Numbered from the stretch's first letter, positions 1 through 12,426 are shown. The stretch: 64,000 bases of DNA from Gaeumannomyces sp. JS-464 (GCA_002197995.1 NGZR01000001.1:12295501-12359500), one strand, 5' to 3'. A program made the numbers and translations. The notes: generated by a model from the letters alone, not told the origin.

Positions 1-338
1 AAAAAAGAGGAGAGGCATCGTGTCAGCTCGCCCGCCCCATCATTGCACCGAATCCACGGCGCATCAACCATCGCGCCCTTCCAATCCGGCCCCGTCCCCC
101 CGACAAGTCGAGCAGGCGCATTCCGAGGGGGTGCTGCTGCTGAGCGCCACGTACTGGTCGAGGTCGATTCCGCGGTAGGAAAACTTGCGGAACGCTCTTC
201 TCTTCTTGATCTCGGCGGCCTCCTCGGCGTTCTGTTGGGTAAAGATCACGCAGATCCAGGTCAGCGTTGTTGCACCTTGGCTGGGGCAATGGGCGTGCAA
301 TTCACGGGGAGAAAACGCACGTATTCGACGTCGGCCAT
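1..338 (-). CDS. RPS15: 40S ribosomal protein S15 (uS19), 5' part only
   Basis: This is the start of a cytosolic small-subunit ribosomal protein of the uS19 family, which sits in the head of the 40S subunit. Exon 1 is 321-338 (MADVEY). Intron 1 is 232-320 (donor GTGCGT, acceptor CAG). Exon 2 is 155-231 and encodes the Glu/Ala/Lys run followed by RAFRKFSYRGIDLDQ, the family's N-terminal signature. A second intron starts at 154 with GTACGT, splitting the Gln codon after its second base, and continues past the left edge. Only about 31 of the usual ~150 residues are therefore in the window. The ATG at 338 is chosen because the first exon matches fungal S15 proteins as I remember them and splices in frame. 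Nothing suggests a broken gene; it is cut by the window edge. Identification is by recall of the family sequence. Confidence 0.9.
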
Positions 339-1443
339 GGCTGCGGTTCGGAGCTTGTCGAGGATTCGGTCGTTTTCTCGATGCCGTTGGGTGATGTGCT
401 ACTGGAGAAGAGAAGGGAGAGACAGGCCTTTTTTTGAGTTGTTGCCTTTTCTCAAAAATCGTTTGTGGGCGGGGGGATTTCACGTTTAGACTGGGCAGTG
501 GGTCGCTGTGCGGGGCTTAGTCATGCACTAGCCACATCGATCGCCACATGCCCCCGCCCTCTTCGGTTTCCCTTTGGCAACTGCGCCTCCCCCTGCCTGG
601 AACTTCTCGTCCCATCGCGTGCTCCTATGTAGTAAGTATGCAGGTTGAGAAAAGTAAACGCTTGCGCGCACCGCTTATGCAGAATTGGGACAGGTATTAG
701 GTACCTATCTTGAACAGGGCACCGCTTGCGCATAATTGCAGCAGTCGGGTATGAGGTACCTATTCTAGCTGGGGATCTCTCCTCCTAACAGCATCGGGGC
801 AAACCCCACCGGCGCTACTACCATGTAGTGATGTCCCTCTGGGGGTCCTTAAAAGATGACCGTCTATCCCTCATCGCACGAGGGTAGAAAACAAATGGGC
901 GAAGAAAGTCTAGGAGAAAGCAACGAATGAGAGAACATGGAGACGGAAGACAGAACCGGCCCCGATGGCCTCCCAGTCGAATCCAAGCAGCCAGCCCATT
1001 TCCCCAATTGTCCTCTAGTTGGCGTTACGCTGACCGTCATGATAGCAAGACGCACGTGTCCAGAATACAGCAATAAACAAGCAAAGCGCAAAAACAAAAG
1101 CCAAGCGCTGTTCTCAATATGCAAGTTCGGGGGAGCGGAGTAGATAAAAAAAAATAAAAAAGGGGGGGGGGGATCTCCGAGCCTATCGCTAGCAACTGCA
1201 CTGTATAGGTTGCCTGCCCTTGACCTATATATCCTTGGAGGAGTGCCACGATGGTAAAAGCAAGGGCGGGCCCGTGCTTGATCGCCTAGAATCAGGAGCC
1301 GCATGCCGTCGGTTCGGCGCCGAACAAATAGTGCGGGTACTGCAGGGAGGCTTCGACATAGTGGGCGGTTGCGCGGTTCCGCTCAGGTTGTGCGTTCAGT
1401 GTCGGTCTTGGAAGGCCTGCGTTCGCATCTCCACTGGGCCTCC
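339..1443. other. Intergenic, RPS15 promoter side and F-box 3' side
   Basis: I see no supportable gene in these 1.1 kb. The part next to position 338 should be the promoter and 5' leader of RPS15. Two AGGTACCT palindromes lie near 698 and 755. A mixed homopolymer run of A then G (about 1147-1171) lies close to the F-box gene's 3' side. Short open frames on both strands overlap one another and match no family I know. Confidence 0.6.
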
Positions 1444-2286
1444 CTAGCAATATTGAACAATCAGAGTGTCAAACTCGGTCCATACATCCTTGAACTCGCA
1501 TCCCTTGTGGGCCATGAAGGTGCGGATCACAGCCTGTCGGAGAGAGGGCAGTTGGTCCCCAATTCCGACTTCCCAATCCTCAATTTCGTTGGCGCCGCTG
1601 AGGATTTGATTCTCGGCGTGCGTACGGAAGTCGTCAGGTCCAAGGGCGTACCCCCAGAGAAACGCAGATCCTTTGCGCAGCACCATCTCCTCAAAGGCCA
1701 GTGACTTGTACTTAGTATCGGGATCGCCATTGATAGTGGTGCCCATAGACCGGGCCCAACCGATGGAGCCCATCCACGAAAGCTCCGAAAGGAAGGCTAG
1801 GTCGATAGCTGGAAGGGTCTTGATGAAGTTGGCTTGGGCTTGGCGCCCTCTGAGGCTAGGTCCCAGGCTGTGGTTGCCGTCACAGAGGCAGCCGAGATCC
1901 GAGATGTGGTCGCACAGGTGGGCGGCGCGCTCAAGGCAGCCCAAGTACCGCGGTCGCGCCTCGCTCGGAATCGTGGTGTTGGCCGCTAGGAACCCGCTCC
2001 GCACCGTGGCTGAGATGCGTTGTTCTCTGCGCTGAAGCTCGCGGACAGCGTTGAGGGAGAGACGAGGCAGAGTAGCGCGTCCATCAACACGCTTGGTCGA
2101 CAGCACGCTTCCGGTAGGGGGGACGGGGAAGGTGATTAGGCGATCTGCAGAAATGGATGCCTCATAGGTTGAAACAACCTGCCAGGCGTGTCTGCTAGTT
2201 CGCGCCAGAGCAGATAAAGTAGGTAGATCCGCATGCTCAATGATGAGCAGCATTATTTCTGGCAGATCGAGAATAGATGAAGCCAT
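1444..2286 (-). CDS. F-box domain protein
   Basis: A single-exon frame of 280 residues. Residues about 3-45 form an F-box: ILDLPEIMLLIIEHADLPTL followed by SALARTSRHAW, the usual Leu-Pro start and hydrophobic/Trp pattern. F-box proteins bind Skp1 and act as substrate adaptors of SCF ubiquitin ligases. The rest (about 60-280) shows no leucine-rich or WD repeats and contains several Trp- and Cys-rich patches, as in many lineage-specific fungal F-box proteins. The substrate cannot be told from sequence. The ATG at 2286 is the first Met and directly precedes the F-box. The next gene, the glutaredoxin, lies upstream on the same strand about 780 bp away, with a 37-base A run (T run on the coding strand) in between. 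A structural gene is likely because the frame is intact and ends in a natural stop. Confidence 0.85.
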   Translation of the reverse strand: MASSILDLPEIMLLIIEHADLPTLSALARTSRHAWQVVSTYEASISADRLITFPVPPTGSVLSTKRVDGRATLPRLSLNAVRELQRREQRISATVRSGFLAANTTIPSEARPRYLGCLERAAHLCDHISDLGCLCDGNHSLGPSLRGRQAQANFIKTLPAIDLAFLSELSWMGSIGWARSMGTTINGDPDTKYKSLAFEEMVLRKGSAFLWGYALGPDDFRTHAENQILSGANEIEDWEVGIGDQLPSLRQAVIRTFMAHKGCEFKDVWTEFDTLIVQYC

Positions 2287-2396
2287 GTCTAGCTCTCAGA
2301 AGGATGGTAGGGAGAATGATGCAGTAGCCGCAATGATACCTCTGGCCTCGACTTTGTAGCGGAGATGCTGGGATTTTTCAACAGGCGAGACTGCTC

Positions 2397-2437
<41 letters not shown>

Positions 2438-3064
2438 AAGAGCAAAAGGAGAGGACTCGTTGCTTTCTCGCCGGAGAGGAAGGTCAGGAAAATGGCCGCT
2501 GAGAAAGGGCGACTGGTTAAAGGGGAGGAAGAGGAAGCGGGCACCTTGATGGCCAGCGCCGAATCCAGCCGAATTCGAGCCAAGTGATTGGATCGCACGC
2601 GACCCGCAGCGATGCGAGCGAGCAGCCCCGCTAGATGAGTTGGTATGGGGAGGTGACGTAGGGAGGATAGACGACCCGACGGCCAAAGCTGGAAGAGACA
2701 AGGTGATCGTCAAGAAGGGGTAGGTCTCCCTTGTTGATGTTGTAACGAGATGAGCGGAGGGTATCGGGGCAACCTAAATTCAGGTGGAAAGATGGTTGTA
2801 TATAGCAAGACGGGCCGAGAATGCAAGTGTATGAAGGCCGAATACATTGCGCCAAGCGAAAAGAAAACAAAAAACCTCCATGGGAAAGAGCCCAGAAGAC
2901 AAGAAAGAATACCGGATGTGACAAGCGCCTGGGACGGGCAGGCAGCTGGGGTAGGGGGAACGATAAGTTGATAGCTTGGAAGGCCCGGCGGGAGCGAGCG
3001 CCTCTTTTAACTCGAACCCAGCAGTTCCCGGGAAAGAAAGATGTGGCGATGCATCCGGGCAACG
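2287..3064. other. Intergenic between F-box gene and glutaredoxin gene
   Basis: This is promoter sequence for the minus-strand F-box gene and the 3' flank of the minus-strand glutaredoxin gene. The only striking element is the A homopolymer at 2399-2435. No gene is supported here. Confidence 0.6.
2399..2435. repeat. Poly(A)/poly(T) homopolymer, 37 bases
   Basis: An uninterrupted run of 37 A on the plus strand, about 110 bp upstream of the F-box start codon; on the coding strand it is a T tract. Such tracts often exclude nucleosomes from fungal promoters. No target-site duplication or retroposed gene body flanks it, so I do not read it as a retrotransposon tail. Confidence 0.8.
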
Positions 3065-3967
3065 TTATGGTGCGGCCTTGTCGCCAGAAAAACGCTCCTT
3101 CATGGTCACCCGCTTCCCTCCCAGTGACTTGATCTTGGTGACCAAGGACTTGCCCCGGTCCAGCTCAGCGATGTCATCGCTGCCGCCGATACTTTTGCCG
3201 TTAACTATAATATTCGGCACTGTCTTCCGGCCAGTAAGGGTGCCCAGCCTTGCCTGTAGCTGTGGACCGAGCGGGTGGTCGTCAAGTTCCACGACGTAAG
3301 GCGCGGGATCGATGGCGTACTTCTCCAGCAGCAGGCCCTTTGCTCGCTTAGAATAAGGGCAGTAAGACTTAGAGAAGATGATGACTATACAATGGCGGAC
3401 ACGCCGAGTTAGCTAACCTGCATGTAAGAAAAGGCGCGATTGGATGGTGCCAACAGACATACCTGGAGACCTGCGGAGAATCGCATCGAGCTCGTCGGCT
3501 ATCTTGTGATCCTCTCCCGTCTCGTCTTCCATCTCAGGGCTGCTGTCCTTGTTCTTTTTCTTCTTGCCCTGGCCACCGGCCGAGCTGCCGATACCGATCA
3601 CGTTGCCGGGGGCGTCGGGTTTGTTGGGGGCTTTCGAGTTGGCGAGCTCCTTTGCCTGCTGCTCGGCGGCCTTGAGGCGGTCGGCAACCTCCTTTGTGAG
3701 CTTGGTATCGTCCTCGTCGACATCGCCATCGGCGTCCTTGTCCAGATGTAGGTGCTGGGTTTTGGTTTTGGCGCCGGCCCCTGGCTTGGACGCCGTTCGT
3801 TCCCCCGCTTGTGCTCTGTCGATGGCGCTCTTGGTTTTGTGGTAAAAGCCCTGTAACGAATTGCTGTCGGGGCCGCCAGCCTGACGCAGCCTGGACATGA
3901 AAAGGAGGGTGAAGAGAACGGCAATGGCAACGGTGCCCAGTAGCCGCAGGCGCCGGGCAGAAGGCAT
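3065..3967 (-). CDS. Membrane-anchored glutaredoxin with CPYS motif (Grx6/Grx7 type)
   Basis: Two exons, 3463-3967 and 3065-3384, joined across a 78-nt intron (donor GTATGT, acceptor TAG) that splits a Val codon; the protein is 274 residues. Residues about 9-25 form one hydrophobic segment after a basic start, a signal anchor for the secretory pathway. Residues about 30-160 are a low-complexity linker rich in Lys, Asp, Glu and Ala with predicted coiled-coil character. The glutaredoxin domain follows, with active site CPYS at about 177-180, the TVPNIIVNG segment (cis-Pro region) and GGSDDIAEL. Yeast Grx7 also has CPYS and behaves as a monothiol enzyme of the early secretory pathway. I therefore infer a glutathione-dependent thiol oxidoreductase of the ER/Golgi. 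The frame stays open upstream to 4255, but those residues look like leader, so I choose the Met just before the anchor at 3967. Confidence 0.9.
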
Positions 3968-6806
3968 CACGGACAGCGTTGGCGCGTCGGGGCGCAAGGG
4001 CTTCCGTCGGCAGTTCTCGTTCGAGACCGTTAGATTTTCGATATGGTGGGGGACCAACAGGGGCTGTCCCAGAGGTTTCGTCGTCGCTGGGCGCTGTATG
4101 TGCCCACGGTCAATCAGGCGGGCGATAGGGACATGTTCTGCCGGGTAGTCTTGATCTCGTTCGTCGCGCAGGTGAAGTGGAGAGCTGAGCTGGTGGGTAA
4201 GATCTGGCGAGCCGACGACGGGCTGCCAATCTCGCTGCGACGCTCGCGTGTCCAATTTTGGACCCGCCTGGACGGACGATCTGCCGAGAACTTTAATAGC
4301 ACTGGGCTCTCTCCTTCTCTTTTTTTTTCCCTTTATTTTTTTTTATTTTATTTTACCCTCTTGCTTTACCGACGTTAAATTTTGATTACGATGCGCCACT
4401 CATGTTCGGCTCTAATATATTTTTAATCCTGTTGCTGCCTTTGTTTTAGGCCCCCTAAACACAGACGAGTACCTGGATTGTTTCTTCATATTTGACATCC
4501 AATCGATCTACCAACCATCAACAATGTAGCCCCTGTCGTTTCTAGGACCCACGGCCGCCTATGTAGATCACATGCATCAGATTGCTGTGCGTTGCCCAAC
4601 TCGCAAAAACAAAAAAAAACCGATTGAGCATGCGCGGGTGCATCTATTATCACGCGTATCACCCCTAAAACTACATTCCCCTCTCCAGCTTGGCGACCAA
4701 CCCGACGGCTCGCTCCCGGTTGGTAAGTGGTAAGTACCTCACACGCAAGTCACAAAAATTGTGATAAAATTGTAGACGGAAGCTGTCCCGCCTGTCGCTC
4801 GTGGCAGAACACTGGACCTTCGACAACCAAGCCTCGATACACGTTGTCCCCATATCCACAGACCTCGAGCAAACAGACTTTCCTTCGCGGTACTATCACC
4901 GTTTTCTTGTTGAGCGGCGGCGGCACTTGCTGTTATGCTTTAAGGGGGTGTGCCGTTGAGTGAGATCCGTAGTGCCGCATCAAGGTTGACCACGGGGAGC
5001 CCAAAGAGCAGAACAGACACACACGCGCACCAAGGTTCGCGATGATATATGGTATCGTGTATGGGTGACCGACGAGGTTTTGCTTTCTTCCTTCTTGTCT
5101 CCTCCTCAGGGCTAGCCCCGACGTTCTTGCTGCCCGTGTGGCTAGAAGTTATACCGAGGGGCCAAGTCAGGCCTTGACCGCCCTCTTCCAAGGTTGTCAA
5201 GCAGGACCAGCGACTCAATACATACACACGGGCCCTGTCCGCTCTATTTACAAAAATCAAATGACCGCAGCTGATGCCCCACGAGAAGCCCAATGACGTG
5301 AGTGTAGGTTACATCTGTGGGCTGGGGGGTGGACAACGCACAGCATTCCCCAAAAACCACCTGGCTTGGTACAGGTCCACTTTCAGGGGTCGTAGGTGAA
5401 GGTTGGGCAAGACCGACGGCAGAGCGGATGCCATAGCATCACGATCCATCGACTGTCAGCACCCCCTCGTCGACAAGCGACGAATACGGTAAGGTCTATC
5501 CACAGGCCGCCTATGTCAACAGGTCAAAGTGTGTATGCATGTCAAAGTTGACAGCCCAAATCGGGCGGTGTTGGCGTTGACAGCAAGCCAGCACAACCTT
5601 TTCTGGATTCCTGGCACGCGAATTGACGGGCGATCCTGGGGGGCAAGGGAAGCTTGGACCCATGGCGCAGGGTCTCGAGAATGGGCCGCCTTATTCAGCT
5701 GGGCAGGGCGCCACCGCGCCAGGTGCCGGATGCAGAACGAGAATGGGCGGGGCGTTTCTGTGCGATATTTTCTGTGCTGGCAAAAAGATTCGAGGTGCAT
5801 CCACGGCCCTTCAGACGGGCGGATCAGCCGCACCAGCCTAGCTCGATCTGCCACTCGAAAAGATGGCACAGTCATAGCGGCGGGCACAGAGGGTGAAAGG
5901 ATGCAGGGACCAGGGGGCATGTCTCGGTATAGCGAGGTGGTCGGGGAGACCTGCCCGCCAGTCGAAAGGGGAAAGCGGTCATGCCACATGAAGCGGGGGC
6001 AGAGGCGCGCTGTTTCAAGACTGAAGACTGAAGCCCTATCCACAGCAACAGTCCCCAATATCTCGCAGCTGGGCGACATACCGAAGGGGCGGCGGGCTGG
6101 TCTGCAAAGGACGGAGTGCGACGCGACGGACGTCGTGCATCCCGGACAGGGGGCCCCCTAGGCTGGCGCGAATGGGACAAGGTGGGTTTCCTGGTTTTTC
6201 CCATGGGTCCTTTGACTGGTCCCACGAGCCCACCACACCCGACGGCGCCCCCGTGGAAAGCAACTCTTGCGCCGAATATTGAGTGCTTTGATGTCCATTT
6301 CTTATTTCTCCAGTGATATGATACATGCATGGTTGGCACAGCCGGGGAGGTGGGCTGGATGGCTGGGCCGTCTGCCACGGCACCACCGCGCCTTCCTCAA
6401 TCTGCCTCTGCCTCTATTGGACCGCAAGATTTTGTACCACAGCTCGCAGCGCCAGGCCCACGGACCATCTGCTTTGCGGATGGAGAAGTGTGCGATCCAC
6501 CGACTGATGCATGGCCCCCTGTCCTGGCAGGAATGGAGGCCGGCGATCCGTCGTTTCCACGCCGATTGTCTCTTGTCCTGGCCGGCGCCTTCTCAGCACG
6601 GCCGCGGGGGCAGGCCTCGCACCATGTGCCCAAGTAGGTATCGTTACAAATACCTACCTCCTCAATCAGCGCTCGCTTCCAACCTCGAGCCTGATGAAGC
6701 CATCTACCCCACAAGTACCTGCCAGTACTTCCCCTAGCCCCAGTCCTCCACCATACCACTCTCACCACCGCGCGGCGGGCCAGCTTGGCAGGGCTTTTGC
6801 ATCCCG

Positions 6807-6838
<32 letters not shown>

Positions 6839-7285
6839 CCAGAATTGGGGAGGCAGGTACCTCGAGGTACCCGAGAGTGCGAACAGGGGGAGGAAGTCCG
6901 GTGGCTACGTCGTGGGTTTTCTTCGTTTTCTTTTCTCTCTTTTTCTCGCTCACTTTTCAGTCTCTTTTCCCCCATTTGATCCGAGTGCCTTTCTCTCGCT
7001 CGGTCTCGTATCATTTCTTTTCCATTGTCCCGTATGGATGGTGTGGTCGCGGGCTTCTAGGTTAATTCGGCCAGAGTGTATCGACAGCAAGTTGTGCTGA
7101 GAGTGCGTGCGGGAGATCGAGCGTGACTGCCTGCCGGGTCGATTGGACTGAGCCTGGCGGTGGCTCGTCTTTCATTGCTTCCGCCCACCAGGTCCTCTGC
7201 TGCCATTTCCGAGTCGTCGCTGTCGACTCGAGCCTCAACGCGCCATGATGAATTGACATGGGCGGGCCCAACCTGGACGACCATC
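3968..7285. other. Long intergenic region, 3.3 kb
   Basis: This lies between the divergent glutaredoxin (minus) and DUF1765 (plus) genes. It should hold both promoters and, to judge by the distance, a long 5' leader for the DUF1765 gene. It contains T-rich tracts near 4315-4370, a GCCT tetranucleotide repeat at 6806-6840, and GGTACC palindromes near 6857-6872. Open frames at 5529-6161 (plus), 5516-6079 (minus) and 6397-7014 (minus) overlap each other, are rich in Arg, Gly and Pro, and match no family I recognise. I do not call them genes. Confidence 0.55.
6806..6840. repeat. GCCT tetranucleotide microsatellite
   Basis: Nearly nine perfect GCCT units (35 nt) about 450 bp upstream of the DUF1765 start codon, probably in its promoter or 5' leader. 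Its copy number is likely to vary between strains. Confidence 0.9.
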
Positions 7286-10200
7286 ATGGCTCCGGCAATC
7301 AAGTCGGCCTTGCTATTCCACCGATCTCACTCAACCCCCGATCTCCTGTCCTTCTCTGCGTCGCCGCTGCCGTCTTCTCCCGCTCCAATCTCATCCCAAT
7401 TCCTACCGCTCTCCTCGCCCACGTTGAGGCCCGCCACAGGAACGTCCATATCCACACATAGCTCCCCGAGCTGCAAGAGCCTGCCGAGTCTGCCGGTCTT
7501 GGACCTGCCCTTGCTTGGAGAGGATATCCTCCTTGATCTCAAGTCCCCGACAGTTACCGTGTCTTCAGTGCCAGCCTGTTCCTCGACACTTAACACTCAT
7601 GATACGGCAGATAAGCCGGAAGGGCCGAAAACGCCCGCTGCCCGGCCTCACTCGTGGGTCCCGGGCATAAAAAATGCCGCTGACTGCGATGAAGCCCCGA
7701 GTCCCGGCTCAGGAGCGTCTCACGAGTTCGCCCGACTCTCGCTTGAGTCTTCGTCCCACGCCCGTTCCAAGACTCGCCCCTCCGCTTGCGCCGACTCTCG
7801 CCAGGACTTGTGGGCATCCAGCTCGCCCTCCCTATCGCACGGCGGGGAGAATGCAGACGCCGCCATCGGCTCGCAAGGGAAGCTGCAGAAGAAGCGGCAT
7901 TCGTTGATGGGAACCTTCAGCGCGAGCCGGTCAGCGGATTCTTTGAGTGGCACGTCTCGCGCTTTGAACCGTGCGAGTGTCTACCTGTCGAAAATCAAGC
8001 AGCGGCCACAAGCCGTCTTTGGAAGAGGTGGCCTCGGCGCATCCCCCGCCGCTTCCAGGTCGCCATCGCCGGGGGATTACCCGCCAGACACACTTGCCGT
8101 ACCTGAAGCAACCTCTTCGGGACTGGGAATCACTCGCCCCGCATCGCGAACCGATAAAAGCAGTCCTGATGCCTCATCGACCGAAGATGGTACGGCATCT
8201 GATTCATTCGGGACCACGACAGTGCCCTCGGACCACGGCTCAGATACGACCGCAGCCGCTTCCAGGGCAGCAGCGCCTTCGCCCACCGCGGGGGACCCGC
8301 TCGAGTCAGAATTTGACGATTTAGAGGCTGCCTACCACACGTTCGCGTCCCGGCCGACCACTGGTCACCGCATGATTGTCGTCAAGAAAACACTTGTGCC
8401 GTTTCTGCGCCGCTATGCCCACGACCCCTCTAACAAGGACACAGAGGCGCTGGGGCCCGAGGATATCGAGCGTCGCACAGCAATCCTTGGGAGGTGGTGG
8501 GTTGCGTTGCTGCAGATCCTGGATGGCCACAGCGGCCGCGTCGTGTGGAGTGAGGCCGTCATGGCCATGTTTCCCCCCTCATGCACCGCCCAGCTCTTGG
8601 GTGGCGTTGATCAACCAGCCCTCCTCGAGGCAGCCACTGAAATCATGATTCGTCCAGAGTGGCGACTGAGCACCACGTACTTCCGCCCCTTGGCAGAACG
8701 GTCTCCAGGTGAAAAGGTACGGGTGCGGTCCAACTCTGCCGGCGCCCCCTCGCTTAGGGACCTAAGGGGCTCCGTCTTCTCGGCTCGGTCGGCGGAGCAC
8801 CGGATCAAAACTATGTTCATGTCTATTCTACTTGCACACATGGCGGTGGTCGTGGACAAGATGTCCCTGAGGCACGTCCCGCTGGCTTTGGTCAAGTTCG
8901 CCGGCACGGCCTGCGCATATGCCTTCTTCTTTGTCCCAGGAGTGGCAGACATTCTGGTCCGCCTCTGGAGTCTCGACACGAGAATGAGCGTCGTTACCCG
9001 GGTCGTTGACGAGTTCGGTCTCCCCAGGGCAAGCAGGGGGGAAAGTGAGGATATAGTGGCGCTTTTCCCCCCGAGTATGGGCTCTTTGGGCTGGACATCG
9101 ATCCGGGCCGTGCGCGAGAAGCTTCGGCGGCCCGCCAAGGTGCCGCTCCAAGCAACGCAGATCCCCTGGTATGGGCCTTGGGTGTCGAGATGGCGAGGCG
9201 ACGACACGGATCTTCTGTTCGTGTTCTGCAAGTACTTCTACCTCATCTCAGAGCAGTTTGTCCCGCCGGGACTGCCCCTGGTCGAGAAAGCGAGAGCCCC
9301 GGCCTTTGTGCTTGTCCACGCCCAGCTGTTGACCATCATGGACAATACCATCAACCGACAGGCAGCCTTCGATGCCATGATGCGCCCGCCACTTCCGGAC
9401 GCTTTCCACGGCGCAGACGCGGCGCTCACACCCATGGCACAGCTTCTTCCCCACACCAACCTGCTTCGGGGCATGGACGAGAACTGCCTGATTGTGCTGC
9501 TCAGGGACTTCCTCTGGTCGGACGATCATCTTGTCGGGCCCCGCCACGCCTTTGCTGAGGCATTCATGTGTCTGCTCAAGGCAGCGACAAAAAACACGCG
9601 GCGTCATGACCACAACTGCCAATATATCCTCTGCGATTTCCTGCAGGAGGCACTTCATGTGCACAACGGGGGCTGCGACTATACGCCAGGCGGCGACGCC
9701 GAGCGGTGCCTGAGCCCGATCGAGGGGCAGCGGCGGCATTTGGACCTCATCGACTGGCCGTTCTGGCTGGACGTGTGCAAGCTGATGTTGTCGAATAATA
9801 ACACTATGTCAGAGATTCAGGTCCTTTCCTTTGTCTTCTCCACGTGGGATATCGTCGCCGCAGATCCTGTGCGGAAGGAGGCCATGTGTCTGGACTGGCT
9901 CTTGACCGAAGAGATCTTTGCCAGCTTCTTCACCAACTGGTGCCCGATGGTTCGCGCGTATTTCATGCGGCTTCTCTGCTGGCGCATCTGTAGAGACAGT
10001 GGGAGCCCCAATGAGGTTGATGCGTGAGTATATCCGACCCTCTTCACTCTCTCGCAAGCACGACTAGCGATGGGACCTGGACTTCAAAAATATTACTGTG
10101 CTAATCCTCACCATTATTCTTGTAAACAGCCGAATCTTTATGGTCGCCTCCGAGAGGCTCATGACCGTCTGGTCTCACTACCTCTGGCTGAAGCAGAGGG

Positions 10201-11327
10201 CAGAGCAGACACGTTCTATACCTCCTAGCACCGCTCCGAGTCTGCCTCAGCCAGGCAAGAGGTTTATGATCGTCCGCACAGAGGTGCCCACGCTGCAGCG
10301 CGGTCTGCTAGCCTCGCCTGACTCGACCTCCAGCGCCCAGTCCTACCCCGGATCCGTAGGCTCGGACGACGATGGCCCCGGGATTCCTGTCTCAGACAAT
10401 GGCGGCGGCGGCAAGCCTCCATCGGCCAGTCGACGGTGGTCTCTTCTGGGCAAAGTGCTCAGTCTTGGCGCAGCTGGAGCGCCTTCTGGCACGATGGCGT
10501 CGGCTACCCGGACAAGCTCCGGGCGGCGAAGAAGCTACGACGACGAGCTTGACCAGGCTCGCAAGGATCTCGCCGCCACAAGATCTCAGGTGACGCCGGC
10601 GAGCGTGCGACTCTCATTCGAGGGCCCGCCGCCAGCGCCGCCCCCAAAGCAACCCACGGTAGCATCTCCAACCTCGGACTCGGACTCGACAGGCTCATCC
10701 CTCGTGCATGATGCCTCGCGGTTTGTTTTCAGATTTACCCTCCACAACGTCGCGTGGCCCGGTGGCCCAGCAGGAGGCTTCCCTGCACCCGCCAGGGATC
10801 GACTTCTCACCCGGCCTCGCTTGCCTGTCCCCGCGCAGGCTCGAGTCACCTCTAGGCTAGCCTCCATGGGCCACCGGAGCGAGAGCCCTCCGCCGCCGGC
10901 CCCGGGCCTCCCGCTCCCGACCAGACTTGTGTCAGGCTGGGCGCAGGGCGGGCTGATCAGCGAGGCCAGAAATGCGCAGCCTCTAAGTCCGGGCAGCCAG
11001 TCGGATAGCCCGGGCGACGATCCCCGGCGCAGCACCAGCGGTGGTCGAGGTGACCTTTCGGGCGACGCGAGGCGTGGATTTACTCCGATAGGCAAGCTCC
11101 CGTTTGAGGCGTCGGCGGACGACACGTTATTCGGCAGCCGTGACAAGGATCCAGACGAAAAAGCACCCAAGAAGGAGAGCCGAGGGCGACAGACAGTGGA
11201 GCCCGTCCGCCCAGTAGGCATATACGAAACCAGCGCGCGGTTTCTGGGCGAGCGCTCGCCGAATGGAGCCTGGTCGTCAGCGAGTGCAACTCGTTTGTCG
11301 ACCGGAGGCGAGAAGAGGGCGTTCTAG
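7286..11327 (+). CDS. DUF1765 (UPF0592) family protein
   Basis: Two exons, 7286-10023 and 10130-11327, with a 106-nt intron (donor GTGAGT, branch CTAAT, acceptor CAG) that splits an Ala codon; the product is 1311 residues. Residues 1 to about 340 are Ser/Pro-rich and probably disordered. Residues about 341-935 match what I recall of DUF1765, a fungal family that includes the fission yeast protein C7D4.03c. It has recurring aromatic and Leu-rich helices, for example ILGRWWVALLQILDG, ENCLIVLLRDFLWSD and FWLDVCKLML. One stretch (AGTACAYAFFFVPGVADIL) is hydrophobic enough to touch a membrane. The C-terminal 370 residues are again low complexity. No enzymatic motif is visible and the cellular role is unknown. 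The frame is open from 7160, but the first ATG is at 7286 in a good context, so I start there. Confidence 0.88.
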
Positions 11328-12426
11328 GTCTCGGCGAAGTCGAAGTTCCGGCACTGGGGGTCGAGGGCCTGCGCCGACTGGCGTAGCTAAAAGTCGCCCC
11401 AGGTGCCAGCTCGCTGATTACTTTGCCAGCCACATTTCAGCCTGGTCCCTGGATGCAACCATTCCGTGTCCAGGATAACCCGTTTAACTCGGGTCTGCCT
11501 TATATTTCATCTCACCGTCGACATACACCATCAGTCCTGGAATCCCCGGCGTGGACATGTTCGCCCAGACTGCCGGTGCAGTACACACAGGTCCTGCTGG
11601 GTTTAATGTTTAAACTTTCGCTGCGCAGGCTAGGCATAATATGTCCTGGGCCACCCCGTCTTTGCGAGAACCCCTTGAGTTTGTCTTACTGGCCTGGCCA
11701 TCATTCTCCTCGCCCTCGTCGTCATTCTACTTCATCCACTCTCGTCTGGCACTGGTGGTAGATGACATACATACGTGACAGTGGGGTGCGGGTTTATGAA
11801 ACCATTTTTCTCGTTTATATTTTTACATTTTTATGTCCTATCTCCGCTGTTCCCCGATTAATGTCTTGTCATGTCTGGCGAAGATTATGAGGCATCCATG
11901 TTCAGCATATCCGTACCTCACCCCTCTGCGTTAAGCTACCGGTTTTCATTACCTCCTCACTTTTTTTTTTCTTCTTTCTTTCGTTCTCTTTATTCGACCG
12001 TGATCGTCATTATTCTCAAAACAGTCCTAGGCTTCATCTGTTCCCACAGCTAGGCGTTTGTGGTTGGGTATTAGTATAGACTGGGTATATAAAATTACAT
12101 GCGGTGACGAGATATGTATTCAAGCCACCAGGCCTAAGCCAACGAATCCCTTTGGCCGCCGTTTCTATGCGTAACGACACGAGGCAAATTTCAAAATGAC
12201 AATTCCAAATATGCTCGCTCCATCTAGATGATCCTAACCAACGTCGACTCAAGAGGTGCTGCGGCTATGTATCCCAGTAAATCCACATCCAACTAGCGCA
12301 GGATTATGACCAGAATTGAAACGCCTTAAATCATGTATGTCCCGGTCCTCGTACTTTTCTCTTTCATGGCTTTATATCTTGTTGTCCTTAGCTCAATACC
12401 TAATCGGCCGCCCCTGGGCTAACGCT
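11328..12426. other. Convergent 3' intergenic region
   Basis: About 1.1 kb between the stop codons of the DUF1765 gene (plus) and CYS3 (minus). It should contain both 3' untranslated regions. It has T-rich stretches (11,805-11,835 and 11,955-11,990) but no supportable gene. Confidence 0.6.

Noticed and set aside
43..489. Plus-strand open frame of 148 codons
   Set aside because: It lies opposite the RPS15 exons and promoter and has no recognisable domain; the minus strand shows a clear ribosomal protein with good splice sites.
2399..2435. Poly(A) run as the tail of a LINE or processed pseudogene
   Set aside because: No coding relic upstream and no target-site duplication around it.
5516..6161. 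Overlapping frames of about 190-210 codons on both strands
   Set aside because: Low-complexity composition, no family match, and strand ambiguity typical of GC-rich intergenic DNA.
6397..7014. Minus-strand frame of 205 codons with RQAG repeats
   Set aside because: The repeats are just the translation of the GCCT microsatellite; it overlaps the promoter of the DUF1765 gene.
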